Positions 27,573 to 38,044 of a DNA stretch of 64,000 nt are shown piece after piece. The stretch's first letter is position 1, and every line of letters begins with the position of its first letter. The stretch comes from Cytobacillus firmus (lineage in GTDB: Bacteria > Bacillota > Bacilli > Bacillales > Cytobacillaceae). The DNA lies in assembly GCF_023715565.1 (NCBI RefSeq), contig NZ_JAMBOJ010000017.1:1-64000 (forward strand), written 5' to 3'. A model generated the notes under the pieces. The model searched no databases. It was given only the letters and a program-made list of their open reading frames with translations, and had not been told where the DNA came from. Position numbers and translations under genes: made by a program.

Positions 27573-27626
27573 ACTGATCAACCCTCTCTACTAAATTTTC
27601 TTTCTGCATTATTATGAGCTTTTCGA

Positions 27627-28262
27627 TTAAACTACCTTTGATAACTGTTTGGCTCGATGTTCCAATATCTTTAGCTGATATCGGAACAGAAATTCTGAAG
27701 CCTCCAGGATCTTTTTAGCCTCAAAAGAGGTTTTGCCCCATACTGTAATTCCGTGGTTTCTAATTAAAATTGCACCTGAAGTTTCATGTACATGGGAAGA
27801 AAAACACTTTGCCAGCGCCGGAATGTGCGCATGATTCGGAATAATCGGAATTCTGAGGACAGCATCTTCCTCCCATTTATCAAATGCTTTAATGAGCTCT
27901 TGTCCCTGAAATGTTACAGCCTCCTGGTCACCATAAATTTCTGAGATGACATTATTATCGATAGTATGTACATGAAGACTGCATTCAGCTTTTGTTCTTC
28001 TGTATATTTCCGTATGCAGAAGTGTTTCAGCGGATGGCTTTAAATGAGTTTCGCCCACCGGCCGGCCAAATTCATCCACCAGCAGAAAGTCTTCTGCTGT
28101 CCGTTTCCTCTTATCCTTACCGCTGGCAGTTACGAGGAATTGAAGCGGGCTTGAGCTGACCTTAATGGCCAGATTCCCGCTCGTTCCCATAAACCAGTCC
28201 CTTGCTGCAAGCTCGTCTTTAATATCTGCAAGCTCATTCCATTTTTCCTCAAATCTCCTCAT
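27627..28262 (-). CDS. mtnB: methylthioribulose-1-phosphate dehydratase
   Basis: A 211-residue class II aldolase-fold enzyme that dehydrates 5-methylthioribulose-1-phosphate in methionine salvage. Zinc-binding histidines are seen in [10 protein letters not shown] (HxH) and [12 protein letters not shown], and a substrate phosphate region in [10 protein letters not shown]. Its ATG overlaps the mtnX stop, with gaggtgagtgt as ribosome site. Confidence 0.92.
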   Translation of the reverse strand: MRRFEEKWNELADIKDELAARDWFMGTSGNLAIKVSSSPLQFLVTASGKDKRKRTAEDFLLVDEFGRPVGETHLKPSAETLLHTEIYRRTKAECSLHVHTIDNNVISEIYGDQEAVTFQGQELIKAFDKWEEDAVLRIPIIPNHAHIPALAKCFSSHVHETSGAILIRNHGITVWGKTSFEAKKILEASEFLFRYQLKILEHRAKQLSKVV

Positions 28263-28921
28263 ACACTCACCTCATTTAACTTTTTTAAAACCTTAATGCA
28301 ATCATAGAATGTTTCAAAGGTGTCATGCTTAAGGTTCAATTCTTTACTTTTTTCCAAGAGCAGGTCTCTTGCTATGACAAAGTCCGCCTGTTTTGCAGCC
28401 TCAAGGTCAGTTATTGAATCTCCAATTACCACTTTCAATGTGTCCTCAGCCCCGAACTTCCTCATAATGGAAGGCTTGCAGCAGCCGCAATTATTTTGGC
28501 ACTTTTCATCACAGCAATGGGGCCATAAGATTTTTATTGTGTCTTCGTTAAAATCTGAACCATTGCAGAACACTGCTTCAAAGGGTCCATACTTATCTAA
28601 AACTGGAGCTACAAAAAAGTCTATTCCGCCGCTTACTATATAAAGAGGTATATCTTTTTCTGCCAGATAATCGACAAACGGCTGGAATCCCTCTCTTACC
28701 TTTGCATTTTTTAAGATGAAATCAGTAATCTCACTTTTCAGATTACTTGGGAGAAGGGAGAACATCTTTCCTACTCCCTCTTTAATAGAAATTTCCTGCT
28801 GCAGGACTTGATTTTTTATCCCCTCCCACTGAGAAGGTGCAAAATGCTTCATAATATTGATGATGTTATCTTTTTCGGTAATAGTTCCATCAAAATCGCA
28901 AAAAACCGCTATATCACCCAT
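28259..28921 (-). CDS. mtnX: 2-hydroxy-3-keto-5-methylthiopentenyl-1-phosphate phosphatase
   Basis: A 220-residue HAD-superfamily phosphatase. Motif I is [13 protein letters not shown], motif [13 protein letters not shown], and motif [23 protein letters not shown] cysteine cluster, [13 protein letters not shown], is characteristic of this MtnX group. It removes phosphate from the MtnW product before MtnD acts. Start overlaps mtnW by 8 nt. Confidence 0.93.
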   Translation of the reverse strand: MGDIAVFCDFDGTITEKDNIINIMKHFAPSQWEGIKNQVLQQEISIKEGVGKMFSLLPSNLKSEITDFILKNAKVREGFQPFVDYLAEKDIPLYIVSGGIDFFVAPVLDKYGPFEAVFCNGSDFNEDTIKILWPHCCDEKCQNNCGCCKPSIMRKFGAEDTLKVVIGDSITDLEAAKQADFVIARDLLLEKSKELNLKHDTFETFYDCIKVLKKLNEVSV

Positions 28922-30146
28922 TCTTTACAGCCGCCTCTTTGTATCCCCACAAATCAATCGATCTTTTTAATTCAGGGAAGTCTGATGGAGCATCGGCTAA
29001 AGAAGCTCCCTTTAAAGTTAAATCAATCGCCTGACGGAATGCCAAACCGCCTCCTCTTGCTCCATCCGGGTGGCCGTGCACGCCGCCTCCGGCGTTAATG
29101 ACACTGTCTATTCCAAAGTCATCGAATAGCAATGGCACTAAACCCGGATGGATGCCGGCTGAGGGTACCGGAAAAGATCTTTTGCAAAAGCCATTTTCAG
29201 TTAGACTATCTGCGATTGATAGAGCCTGTGTTTTTTCAAGGGCAACTGAACCATAAGGTGATGGGAAAAGAGACAAGTCAGCTCCTGCATACCTGAGCAG
29301 TTTACCTAAAAGCAAAGGATAGGAGATTCCATAAACACTTGAAGCTGCAAGAGCTCCGCTGATTGCAGGATGCGCCATGATAGGCAGTTCAATCTCATCA
29401 TCTTCCCTCAAAGACTGCAATACATCGAGTCCATAAGAGAATACATTAAAAAGAAGAAGATCAGCCCCAAGGCTGGATGCCTTTCTTGCCTTATCTCTTA
29501 ATTCAAACGATCTTCCTGTTAAATTCACAGCATATAAGGTACGATGGCCCATTTCCTCATAAACCTGACTTAACACCTTTTTTCCTTCTTTTATCCGCGC
29601 TTCTAATGGTGTAAGGCTGTTTTCAAATAAAATTTCATCGTCTTTCACAAGATCTATACCGCCCATGGCCTGTTCCCGCAGCTGTGAAGTCAGAAAATCC
29701 ATATCTTTGCCGAGCACACCTTTGAAGATGCTCATCAGAAGAGGCCTGTCATATACATTCAATTTTCCCCTCAGCCCTTCAATCCCAAATCGAGGTCCGG
29801 GGAAAAATTTTTTCAGTTCATTGGAAAAATGCAAATCCAAAAGTTTAATCTTTCCGTCCAGTGACAGTTTCCCAAAGACTGTTGTTAATATTGCCGGTAA
29901 ATCCGGACTAAAATTTACAGCAGGGTAGGCAATCTTAATAATTGCTGCTGTTTCCTTACTTTTAGCATCTTTTGTAAAGATTTCAACAGAAACGACCCTG
30001 CCTTTATGCTTCTCCAGCTGCTGTTTTTCCAGCTCCGGCAAATGGGTCCATGATCCCACCGTTAAACCTAAAGCAATCTCCTCCGCTTTTTTCTCCGGAT
30101 TATGTTTTTCATCATGTATTAGGTACTCTGCAATAATTTCGCTCAT
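28914..30146 (-). CDS. mtnW: 2,3-diketo-5-methylthiopentyl-1-phosphate enolase (RuBisCO-like protein)
   Basis: A 410-residue RuBisCO-like protein; start at ATG 30146 after gaaaggaagaagattt. The active-site lysine-carbamate region of true RuBisCO (GGDFVKND) is replaced by [11 protein letters not shown], and the loop [15 protein letters not shown] and [14 protein letters not shown] follow. It enolises the diketo sugar phosphate in methionine salvage rather than fixing CO2. First gene of the mtnWXBD operon, behind a SAM riboswitch. Confidence 0.95.
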   Translation of the reverse strand: MSEIIAEYLIHDEKHNPEKKAEEIALGLTVGSWTHLPELEKQQLEKHKGRVVSVEIFTKDAKSKETAAIIKIAYPAVNFSPDLPAILTTVFGKLSLDGKIKLLDLHFSNELKKFFPGPRFGIEGLRGKLNVYDRPLLMSIFKGVLGKDMDFLTSQLREQAMGGIDLVKDDEILFENSLTPLEARIKEGKKVLSQVYEEMGHRTLYAVNLTGRSFELRDKARKASSLGADLLLFNVFSYGLDVLQSLREDDEIELPIMAHPAISGALAASSVYGISYPLLLGKLLRYAGADLSLFPSPYGSVALEKTQALSIADSLTENGFCKRSFPVPSAGIHPGLVPLLFDDFGIDSVINAGGGVHGHPDGARGGGLAFRQAIDLTLKGASLADAPSDFPELKRSIDLWGYKEAAVKNG

Positions 30147-30187
30147 AAATCTTCTTCCTTTCACTATCAAAAAATAGGAAATATAAA

Positions 30188-30333
30188 AACCTCTTCAAAT
30201 AAGAAGAGGTTAGTATGGCATTCTAACATCTTCTTATCTTTCAGCTATAAGCTGCAAGATTTAGCACCGTGCTTAAGTTTAAGTCGGTTGCCGGGCTTCA
30301 TAGGGCTAGTCCCTCCACCTGCTCTTAATAAGA
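30188..30333 (-). promoter_or_regulatory. SAM-I (S-box) riboswitch controlling mtnWXBD
   Basis: On the minus strand it begins cttattaagagcaggtggag, continues ggactagccctatgaagccc and ggcaaccgactta, the conserved P1/P2/P3 core of the S-box (cttatcaagag..ggtggaggga..ggccc..gaagcccggcaacc). A terminator hairpin aacctcttc/gaagaggtt with T5 lies at its end (30188-30211), 42 nt before the mtnW start. With SAM bound, transcription stops before mtnW; low SAM allows the operon to be read. Confidence 0.95.
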
Positions 30334-30422
30334 AAACGAAATCGATTATTCAGTTAATTTAGAAATTTAATTAGAATTATGACAGTGCTTAATTCTTTTG
30401 TCAATTTAATTTTTTAAATAAA

Positions 30423-31595
30423 TTAAAATAGATCTAATTTTTGTATTCTTCTTACCGCTTCTTTAAGTCTTTCTTCAGATGTTAGCAAACCAGCTCTCAC
30501 AAATCCTTCGCCAAACTGGCCGAACCCATTGCCGGGCGCAACTGCAATATGCGCTTTTTCCAGGAGATACTCAGAAAACTCTTCAGAAGTAAATGATTCC
30601 GGGACCTTAAGCCATGCAAAAAAAGAGCCCTTAGGAGCTTGTACATCCCACCCAATTTCCCTGAGACCGGAAATGAAAGTATTTCGTCTGGATTCGTAAA
30701 TTGAATTCAACTCTTTCACACAATCCTGGGAGCCTGACAGAGCAGCTGCCGCAGCTTCCTGAACAGCTCCAAACAAGCTGACGTAAAGGTGATCCTGCAT
30801 CAGGTTCAGTGCTGCAATAACGCTTGCATTTCCTGCTGCAAACCCTACTCTCCAGCCTGCCATATTAAAGGTCTTTGAAAGAGTATAAATTTCTATTCCA
30901 ACCTCTTTTGCCCCTTCTGCCTGAAGAAAGCTTACAGGTCCCTTTCCGTCAAATCCAATTCCGCCATATGCAAAGTCATGTACCACGCATATGCCATGGC
31001 TTCGGCTTATTTCAACTGTTTCTTGAAAAAACTCAATGTTTGCCACTGCTCCAGTAGGGTTATTTGGATAATTAAGAAACATCAACTTGGCTGAATGAAG
31101 CTCTTCAGCTGTCAATTCACTGTATACAGGCAAGAAGTTATTTTCCTCTCTCAGAGGCATTGTTACCATTTGTGCTTTAGCAAGCGCAACCCCTGACCAA
31201 TAATCAGGATATCCTGGATCCGGAACCAATACACTGTCCCCGGGATTTAAAAGGCATTGTGGAATTTCAACAAGCCCTGCTTTGCCTCCAAAAAGGATGG
31301 CTATTTCAGTATCCGGATCCAAATCCACATCATATTCCTTTTTATAAAAGTCAGCTGCTGCCTTTTTTAAATAAGGATAACCCTGAAAAGGAGAATATTT
31401 ATGGTTTTGAGGGTTTTCGGCTGCACTTTTAAGACGCTTGACAATATGCTCAGGGGTAGGCAGATCAGGATTTCCCTGTCCCAGATTGATGACATCATGA
31501 CCCTGTTCAAGCTTTTTCCCCACCTTAGCTGTCAATGAGGCAAAAAACTGTTTTGGCAGACTTTTTAATAGTTCTGATTGCGGATAATTAATCAA
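30423..31595 (-). CDS. mtnE: aminotransferase of methionine salvage (MtnE-like)
   Basis: A PLP-dependent class I aminotransferase of about 390 residues that transaminates the keto acid 4-methylthio-2-oxobutyrate to methionine. The PLP lysine lies in YTLSKTFNMAGWRVGFA, the cofactor Asp/Tyr in VVHDFAYGGI, and the arginine in VRAGLL. The start is uncertain: GTG 31604 sits on its own ribosome site, TTG 31595 has aggtgat 6 nt before it, which I prefer. It is just upstream of, and in the same direction as, the S-box and mtnWXBD; I see no S-box before mtnE itself. Confidence 0.85.
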   Translation of the reverse strand: MINYPQSELLKSLPKQFFASLTAKVGKKLEQGHDVINLGQGNPDLPTPEHIVKRLKSAAENPQNHKYSPFQGYPYLKKAAADFYKKEYDVDLDPDTEIAILFGGKAGLVEIPQCLLNPGDSVLVPDPGYPDYWSGVALAKAQMVTMPLREENNFLPVYSELTAEELHSAKLMFLNYPNNPTGAVANIEFFQETVEISRSHGICVVHDFAYGGIGFDGKGPVSFLQAEGAKEVGIEIYTLSKTFNMAGWRVGFAAGNASVIAALNLMQDHLYVSLFGAVQEAAAAALSGSQDCVKELNSIYESRRNTFISGLREIGWDVQAPKGSFFAWLKVPESFTSEEFSEYLLEKAHIAVAPGNGFGQFGEGFVRAGLLTSEERLKEAVRRIQKLDLF

Positions 31596-31738
31596 ATTGA
31601 TCACCTGCTTAAAAAAATGATTGAAAATATAGTCACAAATGATATAACTTAAATGATATGTTGTAAAGTAAAATTTAGAAAATTTCTATCTATCGGATTA
31701 ATCATAACATAAGCAAAAGATGATTGCGGGGGAGTTAA

Positions 31739-32524
31739 ATGAAATTAAAGGTTGCCTGTTTACAAATGGATATTGCTTTTGGAAAACCTGAAAAGAATTT
31801 TAAAGCAGCTGAAGCCATGATTCTTAAAGCGCTTAAGTCTAATCCGGACGTTTTGGTTCTTCCGGAACTTTGGACGACAGGCTATGATTTGACCAGATTG
31901 GATGAAATTGCGGACCAGGATGGAGCCTTAGCTCTGGCTTTTTTGAAAGAGACTGCACAAAAAAACCAGGTCCATCTGATTGGCGGTTCTGTTGCAAAGA
32001 AAACAGCTGAGGGCATTTACAATACGCTGCTGATTGTAGATAACAACGGAGACCTTATACATGAATACAGCAAGCTGCACTTATTTAAGCTTATGAATGA
32101 GCATCTCTATTTGAAAGGAGGGTCAGCCAGAGGAGAATTTTCTCTGGACAATAGGAAATTTGCAGGAATGATCTGTTATGATATTCGTTTTCCTGAGTGG
32201 GTGCGGAGCCATACAGCAGAGGGGGCAGAAGCTTTATTTGTAGTCGCCCAATGGCCATTGGCACGGCTTGCACATTGGCGTGCGCTTTTGATTGCACGTG
32301 CCATTGAAAATCAATGCTATGTCATTGCCTGCAACCGTTCCGGCACTGATCCTGCTAATGTCTTTGCTGGCCATTCGATGATTATAGACCCTTGGGGTGA
32401 TGTACTTGCTGAAGGCTCTGAAAATGAAGAAATTCTTCATAGTGAAATTGACCTGGATAAAGTGAAGGAAGTCCGCAGCTTAATTCCGATTTTTGATGAC
32501 CGCAAACCGGATTATTACCGATAA
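31739..32524 (+). CDS. mtnU: carbon-nitrogen hydrolase (omega-amidase-like, MtnU/YkrU)
   Basis: A 261-residue nitrilase-superfamily amidase. The Glu-Lys-Cys triad is visible: Glu in VLPELWTTGYD (about residue 42), Lys in EYSKLHLFK (about 113) and Cys in AGMICYDIRFPEW (about 146). It is divergent from mtnE as in B. subtilis. It probably hydrolyses 2-oxoglutaramate-type omega-amides formed by glutamine transamination during methionine salvage; that role is inferred from family and place. mtnK and mtnA, its usual near neighbours, are not in this window. Confidence 0.85.
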   Translation: MKLKVACLQMDIAFGKPEKNFKAAEAMILKALKSNPDVLVLPELWTTGYDLTRLDEIADQDGALALAFLKETAQKNQVHLIGGSVAKKTAEGIYNTLLIVDNNGDLIHEYSKLHLFKLMNEHLYLKGGSARGEFSLDNRKFAGMICYDIRFPEWVRSHTAEGAEALFVVAQWPLARLAHWRALLIARAIENQCYVIACNRSGTDPANVFAGHSMIIDPWGDVLAEGSENEEILHSEIDLDKVKEVRSLIPIFDDRKPDYYR

Positions 32525-32531
32525 GGACTTT

Positions 32532-32557
32532 GCAGAGGGCCCTGCCAGGGCCCCTGC
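32532..32557. terminator. GC-rich hairpin between mtnU and the ArsR gene
   Basis: Stem gcagagggccc/gggcccctgc in the 33 nt between converging stops; no long T run. Confidence 0.55.
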
Positions 32558-33139
32558 TCACCCTTCTATTTTCGCCCACATTTCAGGGGGGTTCAACTCG
32601 TAAATGCCATTTTCACGGTACATATAGTGGTTGATTATAAATTCCCTGCGTATAGTAGCGTAGTCTTCATGATACTGTTTTATATATTCGTTAAGCTCTT
32701 TTTCTTCATATTTTTTTCCCATTTTCAAGCCTTTAATTAAATGCTCAAAAACCATCAGTTTCTTCTTTCTCTGGGCTGGAATATTCTTCAGCTTTCCATC
32801 CCTGGTAAAGAAATTTTCAATAACCTTCTGATTTTCGGAATTTTGTTCCTCCATTTTTTTAACCTCCTCTTTATCTGCCAATTTTGCAAGTACACCGGAC
32901 TGGTGTTTCAGTACAGATTCATTCAAATAAAAATAAACAGTATTTTTATCTCTTCTTTGATATACGAGGTTTATTTCCCGCAGTTTATTTAGGTGATGTG
33001 TAATGGTAGGCGGGGTTAAGCCAAGCTTTCCGGCTATCGCTTGTCCATGCAGCGGCCCTTTGGCAAGGAGAAAAACAATCCGGATTCTGGTTGGGTCTCC
33101 CATAGTCTTATAAAAAGCCACTAAGCGATTTAATTGCAT
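32558..33139 (-). CDS. ArsR-family regulator with C-terminal DUF2087 domain
   Basis: A 193-residue regulator; ATG 33139 lies 8 nt after gaggtgcg. Residues 1-80 form an ArsR winged helix (FYKTMGDPTRIRIVFLLAKG, recognition helix TPPTITHHLNKLREINLV). No metal-binding Cys-x-Cys (ArsR/CadC) is present, so it is probably not a metal sensor. The C-terminal part (KLKNIPAQRKKKLMVFEHLI, and ELNEYIKQYHEDYATIRREF) matches DUF2087, a common tail of Bacillus regulators. Its target is unknown; it sits between mtnU and ogt. Confidence 0.8.
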   Translation of the reverse strand: MQLNRLVAFYKTMGDPTRIRIVFLLAKGPLHGQAIAGKLGLTPPTITHHLNKLREINLVYQRRDKNTVYFYLNESVLKHQSGVLAKLADKEEVKKMEEQNSENQKVIENFFTRDGKLKNIPAQRKKKLMVFEHLIKGLKMGKKYEEKELNEYIKQYHEDYATIRREFIINHYMYRENGIYELNPPEMWAKIEG

Positions 33140-33220
33140 AATTACGCACCTCATTTCGATTATCATCTAATTAGATATTAATCGAATGTGATTCATTTCG
33201 TCAACAGAATTGGAAAAATC

Positions 33221-33248
33221 AAAAAAAATCACCTTAAAATGGTGATTT
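33221..33248 (-). terminator. terminator of ogt
   Basis: Stem aaatcacc/ggtgattt with eight T on the minus strand after the ogt stop. Confidence 0.75.
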
Positions 33249-33253
33249 GATAA

Positions 33254-33754
33254 CTATTTAGCATAATTGGCCCCTTCAAGGGATAATAATATTTCTTTAA
33301 TTTCTGTCCTGCTGCCTGCATACCCGGTTAGTGATTTATTCTTGCCGATCACACGATGGCAAGGAATAATGATTGGAAGGCGATTGACCTTATTTGCCTG
33401 TCCGATGGCCCGCACAGCTTTGTCTTTCCCTATTTTTACAGCAATGTCGTGATAGCTCCTTGTCTCGCCAAATGGGATAAGGCAAAGCTCTTTCCATACT
33501 GCTTTTTGAAATTCAGTTCCATTAAAGTCAATTGGGAGGTCAAATTCCTTTCTATGTCCGTTAAAGTATTCCTCAAGCTGGAGAGCACACATTTTTAACA
33601 AAGAGTCAGAGGGGTTAAATTGCAATGATAAGACATCTTCCCCTTCCAAAAAATCAGCTTCCCCCATGTATAAAGCCAGAAGGGTTCCATTTTCTGCTAC
33701 GATGTATATGTCACCGGCCGGTGTTATTACCTTAGAATAAACTCTTCCTCTCAT
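33254..33754 (-). CDS. ogt: methylated-DNA--protein-cysteine methyltransferase
   Basis: A 166-residue suicide DNA-repair protein, matching the usual Ogt length; ATG 33754 has aaaggcggga upstream, and the longer frame to 33850 lies inside the kinase gene. The alkyl-accepting cysteine lies in IIIPCHRVIGKN, followed by LTGYAGS. The helix-turn-helix has AVRAIGQANKVN. It removes methyl groups from O6-methylguanine. It sits just downstream of the KinE-like gene, as in B. subtilis. Confidence 0.93.
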   Translation of the reverse strand: MRGRVYSKVITPAGDIYIVAENGTLLALYMGEADFLEGEDVLSLQFNPSDSLLKMCALQLEEYFNGHRKEFDLPIDFNGTEFQKAVWKELCLIPFGETRSYHDIAVKIGKDKAVRAIGQANKVNRLPIIIPCHRVIGKNKSLTGYAGSRTEIKEILLSLEGANYAK

Positions 33755-33770
33755 TCGATTCCCGCCTTTA

Positions 33771-35591
33771 TTATGTGGGCAAATAGATGTGAAAAACAGT
33801 TCCTTCACCCAATTTACTTTCCACTTCAATTGTTCCGTTGTGTTCTTCAATAATTTTATATGTAACCATTAAGCCAAGTCCAGTACCTCTTTCCTTTGTA
33901 GTATAAAAAGGCTCACCAAGCTTTTTTATTTTGTGTGCAGGAATTCCAGTTCCTTGATCCCCTATGGAAATGTGAACTTTTTGGTCCGATTCTTTTTGAA
34001 TGGATACTGTAATATATCCGCCTTTATGCATGACTTCAATTGCATTTTTTATTATATTGATAAAAACTTTTTTCATTTGATTGGATTCACAGAAAACCCT
34101 GGGCAGGTTCTGTTCATAATAAGTTCTGAATTGAACATTGTGAAGTACTGCCTGTGCACTAAGGAGATCGACTGTTTCTTTCATAATTTGTGAAATGTCT
34201 TTTTCTACAAATTTGACAGCTTGAGGCTTAGCAAGGATAAGAAATTCATTAATAATTGAATCTATCCTGTTGAGCTCAGTGGTGATCACATTGAAATACA
34301 TCGTATGATCTTCTTTAACACTTCCCTCCAGAAGCTGAATAAAGCCTTTAAGAGCCGTCATGGGGTTTCTGATCTCGTGTGCTATCCCTGCTGCCAATTC
34401 TCCAATGACATTCAAGGTGTCTGATTTCCGAAGCTGTTCTTCCATTTCCAGCTTTTCAGTAATATCTTTAAATGTCGTCATACTAATATTAGAAAATATA
34501 TTCAGCTTGTTGGAAAACTCAAAAAATTTCTTTCTGCCTGTTTTTAAAGTAATGGAAAGATTCCCGTCTGATTGACCCTCTGAGTGTATGTTTCTTATTT
34601 GTTCTTTTAATTCTTCATCAGTTATATTGCAGTCATTCAAAATACTATGCAGTGATAAACCGATAAGATCCTCTTTTGTCATCTGCAGCATTCTCTGGCC
34701 TGATTGATTAATATCGACGATTTGAAAATGATCGTCCCAGAGAAGAATACCTTCAAGAGCCCCTTCAAAAATCATGCGAAATTTTTGTTCGCTTTCCCTT
34801 AAACTTTTTTCCATGGCATGACGCTCACTGACATTTCTGAAGATTGTCATGTGGTAGCCTTCAACTGAGTTCAATTTCACTGTAAATTCCAAAGATTTGA
34901 ACTGGCCGTTAGGCATAAGAAAAACAAGCTCATCCCTTATTGAGCCTTTTATGAACATGTCTTTAACAATGTTTCTGTATCTTTCCGATTTTTCATAGAC
35001 GAAATCTTTTACCTGTCTTTTGAGCAGTTCACCATGTGTACATTCAAAAATCCGGCAAGCAGCCTCATTAGCATCGATGATTTCGCCATTATCGCCCCAA
35101 AAAATGATGCCATCCAGAGCTTCTACAAACAGGTCCGCATACAGCTCTTCATTCTTTTTCACTTTCCGTTCAAGGAGCCGCTTACTCGTGACGTCTCTTA
35201 ATATACACATATAAAGACTGCTCTCATTAAGAGTGCTGGTAGTAAAATCAAACTCAATAATACTTGTGCCGCTATATACTGGAAGGATGCCCCTGACACT
35301 ATTATTCTTCTTTAATAGCTCCTTTTGCTTTTCTAGCTTGAAATGCTTGTTTTTCGGCACGATTTCATACAGGCTCCTGCCTATCAGTTGCTCTTTATCC
35401 ATCTTTATACTTTCAGCTAATGATGGATTGACATCAACTATTGTCTCCTCGCTGTCAAAAAATAAAATACCATCTTTTGAGTGAGAGAATAAATCATATC
35501 CATATGAATTGTCATTAGTCAATATATTATTTTCCTTTTCTAATGTCTCAATTCTGGCATAGAGTTTCCTGATTTCCTTCATAATGACCAC
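33771..35591 (-). CDS. kinE: multi-PAS sensor histidine kinase, sporulation type (KinE-like)
   Basis: A cytoplasmic histidine kinase of about 606 residues without transmembrane segments. A GTG start at 35591 is 7 nt after ggagg. After a short coiled coil (LYARIETLEKENNIL) come three PAS domains (for example DGILFFDSEETIVDVNPSLA, DGIIFWGDNGEIIDANEAAC, EGILLWDDHFQIVDINQSGQ). The H box IAHEIRNPMTALKGFIQLLEG, N box IIKNAIEVMH, G1 DQGTGIP, F box GEPFYTTK and G2 GTGLGLMV follow. The H box is of the KinA-E class feeding Spo0F. Place next to ogt matches kinE. Ligands or redox signals are unknown. Confidence 0.8.
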   Translation of the reverse strand: MVIMKEIRKLYARIETLEKENNILTNDNSYGYDLFSHSKDGILFFDSEETIVDVNPSLAESIKMDKEQLIGRSLYEIVPKNKHFKLEKQKELLKKNNSVRGILPVYSGTSIIEFDFTTSTLNESSLYMCILRDVTSKRLLERKVKKNEELYADLFVEALDGIIFWGDNGEIIDANEAACRIFECTHGELLKRQVKDFVYEKSERYRNIVKDMFIKGSIRDELVFLMPNGQFKSLEFTVKLNSVEGYHMTIFRNVSERHAMEKSLRESEQKFRMIFEGALEGILLWDDHFQIVDINQSGQRMLQMTKEDLIGLSLHSILNDCNITDEELKEQIRNIHSEGQSDGNLSITLKTGRKKFFEFSNKLNIFSNISMTTFKDITEKLEMEEQLRKSDTLNVIGELAAGIAHEIRNPMTALKGFIQLLEGSVKEDHTMYFNVITTELNRIDSIINEFLILAKPQAVKFVEKDISQIMKETVDLLSAQAVLHNVQFRTYYEQNLPRVFCESNQMKKVFINIIKNAIEVMHKGGYITVSIQKESDQKVHISIGDQGTGIPAHKIKKLGEPFYTTKERGTGLGLMVTYKIIEEHNGTIEVESKLGEGTVFHIYLPT

Positions 35592-35712
35592 TCTATTTCC
35601 TCCTATTGGGATTTGCAATTAATTATTTATTTCTACAAGATTAGACCAAAACCTTTAAATCTCAGGGAAAACTGACTTAAATTATTTTTTTATAAGTGCT
35701 TTGGGCAGAATG

Positions 35713-35740
35713 AAGAGGCATACCCTATCACGAGTATGCC
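35713..35740 (-). terminator. weak hairpin after the chemoreceptor gene
   Basis: Stem aggcata(c)/(g)tatgcct close to the stop codon of the receptor; the T run on the minus strand is poor, so termination may be incomplete. Confidence 0.45.
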
Positions 35741-35746
35741 TGGATT

Positions 35747-37549
35747 TTACAGTTTGAATTTTGCAATCATTTCATTTAATTGTTCTGCCAATTCCGACAG
35801 AGACAGTGCATTATCTGAAATTTCCTCCATTGAATGGTTAGTCTGAGCCATTGATGCACTGGTTTGTTCGATGCCTGCAGCAGATTCCTCGGATACTGCA
35901 GCAATATTGCCAATAGACTGGTTCATATGTGAAGAGTTAATTGATACCTGCTCGAGACTGCTGGAAATATCGCTGACATTTGCAGACATTGAGTTAATTG
36001 CCTCATAAATTCTTTGGAATGTTTGTCCAGTCAGTTGTATTTGCTCAGTCCCTTTTTCAACTTGAACATAGCCTGTTTGAAGTGACACGGCTACACTGTT
36101 TGACTCTGTTTGTATACCTCCTACAATCCTGGTGATATCTGATACTGAATAGGATACCTGCTCAGCCAGCTTTCTCACCTCATCTGCCACAACTGCAAAA
36201 CCCCTTCCGTGCTCACCGGCTCTGGCAGCTTCAATTGCTGCGTTTAACGCGAGAAGATTGGTCTGGTCAGCAATTTCCTTTATAACTTTAACCAGCCTTG
36301 AGATTTGTTTGGTCTGGTCATCAAGCCCATTAACCTTGTCCACAGACGACTTCATAATCTGATTAATTAATCCCATTTGTTCCTGGGATTTTTTCATAAG
36401 TTTGTTTCCATCCTCAGTAAGCGATAACACCTCTGTAGAAGCACTCTTGATTTCATTACCGCTGTATGCGGCTTCTTTTACTTTTTCCAGGTACTCGTCC
36501 ATTAATAAAGATAAACGTGTTGCAGAGCCAGCCTGATCCTCAGCTCCTCCTGAAAGCTCCTGCATGGTTGAAGCAACCTGCTGACTGGCTGCTTTCACTT
36601 CATTTGCGGCAATATTCAATTCTCCGCTTCTTTCAGTAACATATCCGGAAACTGCATTAATTTCCTGAATCATTGTCTGCAATTTTACTTTCATGAAATT
36701 CATGGCTCTGCTAAGCTGTGCTACTTCATCATTACCCTCATATTCCACTGAACTCACATTAAGGTTTCCTTCTGCTATTTCATTTGAGAACTGTACAATC
36801 GAAGTTAATTTTTTTGAAATAATACGTCCTATAAATACAATACTTGCGATTCCAAGGACAGCTGAAACGATGATTGAAATGCCAAGTGCTATCAAAGTTA
36901 GGATAAGACTGGATTTTGCAGAAGATACAGCTTTTTGCTGATCCTCTTTCATCATGCTGCTAAGGGTATTCAATTTTTCAACCGTTTCAGAAATCACATT
37001 ATCTGCCTGCAATTTCCCAAGCCTATATTCTCTTTCATGCTGAAGTTTCACTTTTGGCTCAATGACCTCATGGAATAAACTGGTGATTTGTTGATCATTT
37101 TCATCAATTTGCTTAAAAAGGTCTTTTGCTTTTGTATTGCTCAGATCCGGAGAAATTTCCTTCTTTAATTTATTAAATTCCTCTGTCAGCTGGTCAAATG
37201 CATTTAAATGTTTTGGATTGGAGTCAATGATAAAGTTTCCAATCGTGCTCCCTTTATGGTGGAATGTGGCCGCTGATTCAGTAATTTTAATGGCTTTTTC
37301 TCCTGAATCCCTAACAATCTCCAGTTTTGAACTGGCCACTGTAAGCAGAATAAAAGTAAGGACAGTTGAAAAGGTGAATAGACCAATGGTCCCAAAAAGT
37401 ACGACCCCATATTTCTGACCAAGCTTCAGGTTCTTCCACCAGCTTGTACCCGCCATTTTATTAAAAAACTTTCCTATACCAAGCCCTTTAGACTTGGATG
37501 AGGCTTTTTGTTCCTTCTTTCCTGATTTGAATTTCCTTACACCTTTCAA
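35747..37549 (-). CDS. methyl-accepting chemotaxis protein
   Basis: A 600-residue chemoreceptor with TTG start after aaagggggaagg. TM1 is about 49-75 and TM2 about 220-243; the extracellular sensor between them is a short four-helix bundle of about 140 residues ([20 protein letters not shown]). A HAMP domain follows (about 244-300), then the methylation helices and the signalling hairpin [20 protein letters not shown]. It binds CheA/CheW at the pole. The cytoplasmic N terminus (about 45 basic residues, [12 protein letters not shown]) is unusually long. Ligand unknown. Confidence 0.9.
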   Translation of the reverse strand: MKGVRKFKSGKKEQKASSKSKGLGIGKFFNKMAGTSWWKNLKLGQKYGVVLFGTIGLFTFSTVLTFILLTVASSKLEIVRDSGEKAIKITESAATFHHKGSTIGNFIIDSNPKHLNAFDQLTEEFNKLKKEISPDLSNTKAKDLFKQIDENDQQITSLFHEVIEPKVKLQHEREYRLGKLQADNVISETVEKLNTLSSMMKEDQQKAVSSAKSSLILTLIALGISIIVSAVLGIASIVFIGRIISKKLTSIVQFSNEIAEGNLNVSSVEYEGNDEVAQLSRAMNFMKVKLQTMIQEINAVSGYVTERSGELNIAANEVKAASQQVASTMQELSGGAEDQAGSATRLSLLMDEYLEKVKEAAYSGNEIKSASTEVLSLTEDGNKLMKKSQEQMGLINQIMKSSVDKVNGLDDQTKQISRLVKVIKEIADQTNLLALNAAIEAARAGEHGRGFAVVADEVRKLAEQVSYSVSDITRIVGGIQTESNSVAVSLQTGYVQVEKGTEQIQLTGQTFQRIYEAINSMSANVSDISSSLEQVSINSSHMNQSIGNIAAVSEESAAGIEQTSASMAQTNHSMEEISDNALSLSELAEQLNEMIAKFKL

Positions 37550-38044
37550 ATTCCTTCCCCCTTTATGATTTAGCCGGATGCAAACAATCGAACTAGTTTG
37601 GTTCTAATTCTTTTTTACTATTCTTTCAATTCATTATAATAGAACAAAAAAGACATTTAAAGATTATTTTTCCAATTAAGTTTAATCTGGCACTTCTTTT
37701 GGATTTTCCTTCATGATTTCTTTCTTGTGGAGCATAGCTTTTTAAAGCTTGGCAGACTAAACGGACTGGTACCTTTTATCTGAAACAAAAATGACTAACA
37801 GTTCAAAAAATTTGAAACAGGTATGTAAAAAGGTTTTTCACCCTTATAATATATAGGTTTCTTGGCTGTTATTTTTATAAAACAGATTTTGAATTATTAT
37901 GTTACAGTCTTATTAGAATTTTCTTAATTTACTTTTTCTGTAAATAGAACCTCCTATTTACACGAGAAATGAAGTTTGCTTCATGTTACAGTGGGTAAAG
38001 ACAGAAAGAGTATTTTTTTGGGGGTCTTTAATAGAGGAGGACAT
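37550..38044. other. 495-bp intergenic region upstream of ykrP
   Basis: No supported gene or RNA was seen. It must hold the divergent promoters of the chemoreceptor and ykrP. A TTG at 37976 in frame with ykrP has no ribosome site. Confidence 0.4.
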
